In this document: positions 33,350-34,207 of the stretch, piece after piece
Position numbering within the stretch: position 1 is the stretch's first letter
Layout of the letters: each line of letters begins with the position of its first letter
Assembly (NCBI RefSeq): GCF_018860545.1
Contig: NZ_JAHKPN010000019.1
Span: forward strand, 1-34,207
Direction: 5' to 3'
DNA: 34,207 nucleotides
From: Winogradskyella psychrotolerans
GTDB lineage: Bacteria > Bacteroidota > Bacteroidia > Flavobacteriales > Flavobacteriaceae
Translations under genes and position numbers: made by a program
Notes under the pieces: model-generated
The model's database searches: none
The model's input: only the letters and a program-made list of their open reading frames with translations
What the model was told of the DNA's origin: nothing

Positions 33350-33357
33350 TACTTTTG
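33350..33357 (+). promoter_or_regulatory. -7-like element before dnaB
   Basis: TACTTTTG matches TAnnTTTG but ends only 6 nt before the ATG at 33364. If used, the dnaB message would be leaderless or nearly so; otherwise it is a chance match. Confidence 0.35.
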
Positions 33358-33363
33358 TTACTT

Positions 33364-34207
33364 ATGAAACAACCCAATCCAGTACAAGGCTATAAAGTTG
33401 ATAAAAGCAATATTATCAATTTAGAAAAAGGAAAAATTCCACCTCAAGCAATTGATTTAGAAGAAGTTGTGATTGGGGCGATGATGATAGATAAAAAAGG
33501 TGTAGACGAAGTAATTGATATTTTAAGTCCAGATTCTTTTTATAAAGAAGCACATAAATATATCTTCGAAGCCATTTTTAAGCTCTTTGAAAATAGTGAG
33601 CCTATTGACTTATTAACCGTTTCTAGCCAATTAAAGAAAGATCAAAAACTAGAAGCTATTGGTGGTGATTTTTATCTCATTTCTTTAACGCAACGCGTAT
33701 CGTCTTCTGCGCATATTGAGTTTCATGCCCGTATTATTCTTCAAAAATATATTCAGCGGAGTTTAATTAAAATTTCAAACGAAATTATTGAAGAAGCTTA
33801 TGATGAAACCAAAGATGTTTTTGACCTTTTAGACACAGCGGAAGCGAAACTGTACGAAGTTACCCAAGGTAACGTGAAAAAGTCGACAGAATCTGCTCAA
33901 AGTTTGGTGATTCAAGCGAAAAAGAAAATTGAGGAAATGTCAAATAAAGAAGGTATGAGTGGTGTACCTTCAGGTTTTGATAAATTAGATAAACTAACAT
34001 CAGGTTGGCAACCAAGTGATTTAATTATTGTTGCAGCACGTCCTGGTATGGGTAAAACAGCTTTAACCCTAACCATGGCAAGAAATGTTGCCGTCAATAG
34101 TAATATTCCGGTAGCCTTCTTTTCTTTAGAGATGTCATCTGTTCAATTAATAACACGTTTAATTTCTAGTGAAACTGGGCTTTCTTCAGAAAAATTGAGA
34201 ACAGGTA
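33364..34207 (+). CDS. dnaB: Replicative DNA helicase DnaB, 5' part (cut by window end)
   Basis: Hexameric helicase that unwinds DNA at the fork and contacts primase. The open frame runs from ATG 33364 to the window edge, 281 codons without a stop. The N-terminal domain (KGKIPPQAIDLEEVVIGAMMIDKKG; FYKEAHKYIFEAIFKLFE; LLTVSSQLKKD) leads through a linker to the RecA-like domain with SGVPSGFDKLDKLTSGWQPSDL and Walker A ARPGMGKT (225-232), then FFSLEMSS. All are typical of DnaB. The C-terminal part lies outside. No intein is seen up to the window edge. Confidence 0.95.
   Translation, partial: MKQPNPVQGYKVDKSNIINLEKGKIPPQAIDLEEVVIGAMMIDKKGVDEVIDILSPDSFYKEAHKYIFEAIFKLFENSEPIDLLTVSSQLKKDQKLEAIGGDFYLISLTQRVSSSAHIEFHARIILQKYIQRSLIKISNEIIEEAYDETKDVFDLLDTAEAKLYEVTQGNVKKSTESAQSLVIQAKKKIEEMSNKEGMSGVPSGFDKLDKLTSGWQPSDLIIVAARPGMGKTALTLTMARNVAVNSNIPVAFFSLEMSSVQLITRLISSETGLSSEKLRTG

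Overview
The window looks like chromosomal DNA of a marine-type Flavobacteriaceae (Bacteroidota). It is AT-rich, has no obvious Shine-Dalgarno spacing, and carries promoters of the Bacteroidota type (-33 TTG, -7 TAnnTTTG). Gene types fit too: split transketolase, SurA-like PPIase trio beside MoxR, tandem AcnB and mitochondrial-type aconitase, and a zeaxanthin-type carotenoid cluster. The genus cannot be fixed from sequence alone.

Region 1 (1-4554) is the unusual part. Five unrelated short genes (hypothetical, lipoprotein, MORN-repeat protein, DUF4844-like lipoprotein, GIY-YIG-like protein) all lie on the minus strand. They are separated by ~135-195 bp structured repeats. Each gene is bracketed by its own exact 9-nt inverted boxes (for example GTTGGCAAC ... 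GTTGCCAAC), and the boxes change from gene to gene. The repeats fold on the + strand, the strand opposite the coding sense, into a 16-bp stem with G.T wobbles and an inner hairpin with compensatory changes. This is the architecture of an integron gene-cassette array with attC sites, but the core boxes are mostly non-canonical and no integrase is visible. It may be an integrase-less (CALIN-like) or undescribed flavobacterial cassette system.

Region 2 (4560-12090): an orphan lycopene cyclase gene (crtY), two small minus-strand genes, then a plus-strand run of three SurA/parvulin-type periplasmic folding factors and a MoxR ATPase, with a well-matched promoter at 6841-6870.

Region 3 (12091-18325): acnB and a mitochondrial-type aconitase in tandem, each followed by a hairpin terminator, then a membrane-anchored TlpA-like thioredoxin.

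Region 4 (18327-22070): a minus-strand carotenoid operon merR-crtI-crtB-crtZ. The MerR protein keeps the W-x9-EH and ExHxxG motifs of adenosylcobalamin-binding CarH/LitR photoreceptors, and a dyad (TACTAA-N7-TTAGTA) lies just upstream of its -7 element. Together with crtY this predicts light- and B12-controlled zeaxanthin synthesis.

Region 5 (22171-22727): tRNA-Leu(GAG) and two nearly identical tRNA-Lys(UUU) genes, each Lys copy with its own promoter and terminator.

Region 6 (22857-34207): housekeeping genes: shikimate kinase, a phosphoribosyltransferase, a TPMT-type methyltransferase, an S4 RNA-binding protein, an FKBP-like lipoprotein, an outer-membrane beta-barrel, split transketolase, tgt (lacking the usual zinc cysteines, preceded by a candidate 24-codon ORF), an LptF/G permease, an EamA transporter, accA, and the 5' part of dnaB, cut by the window end.
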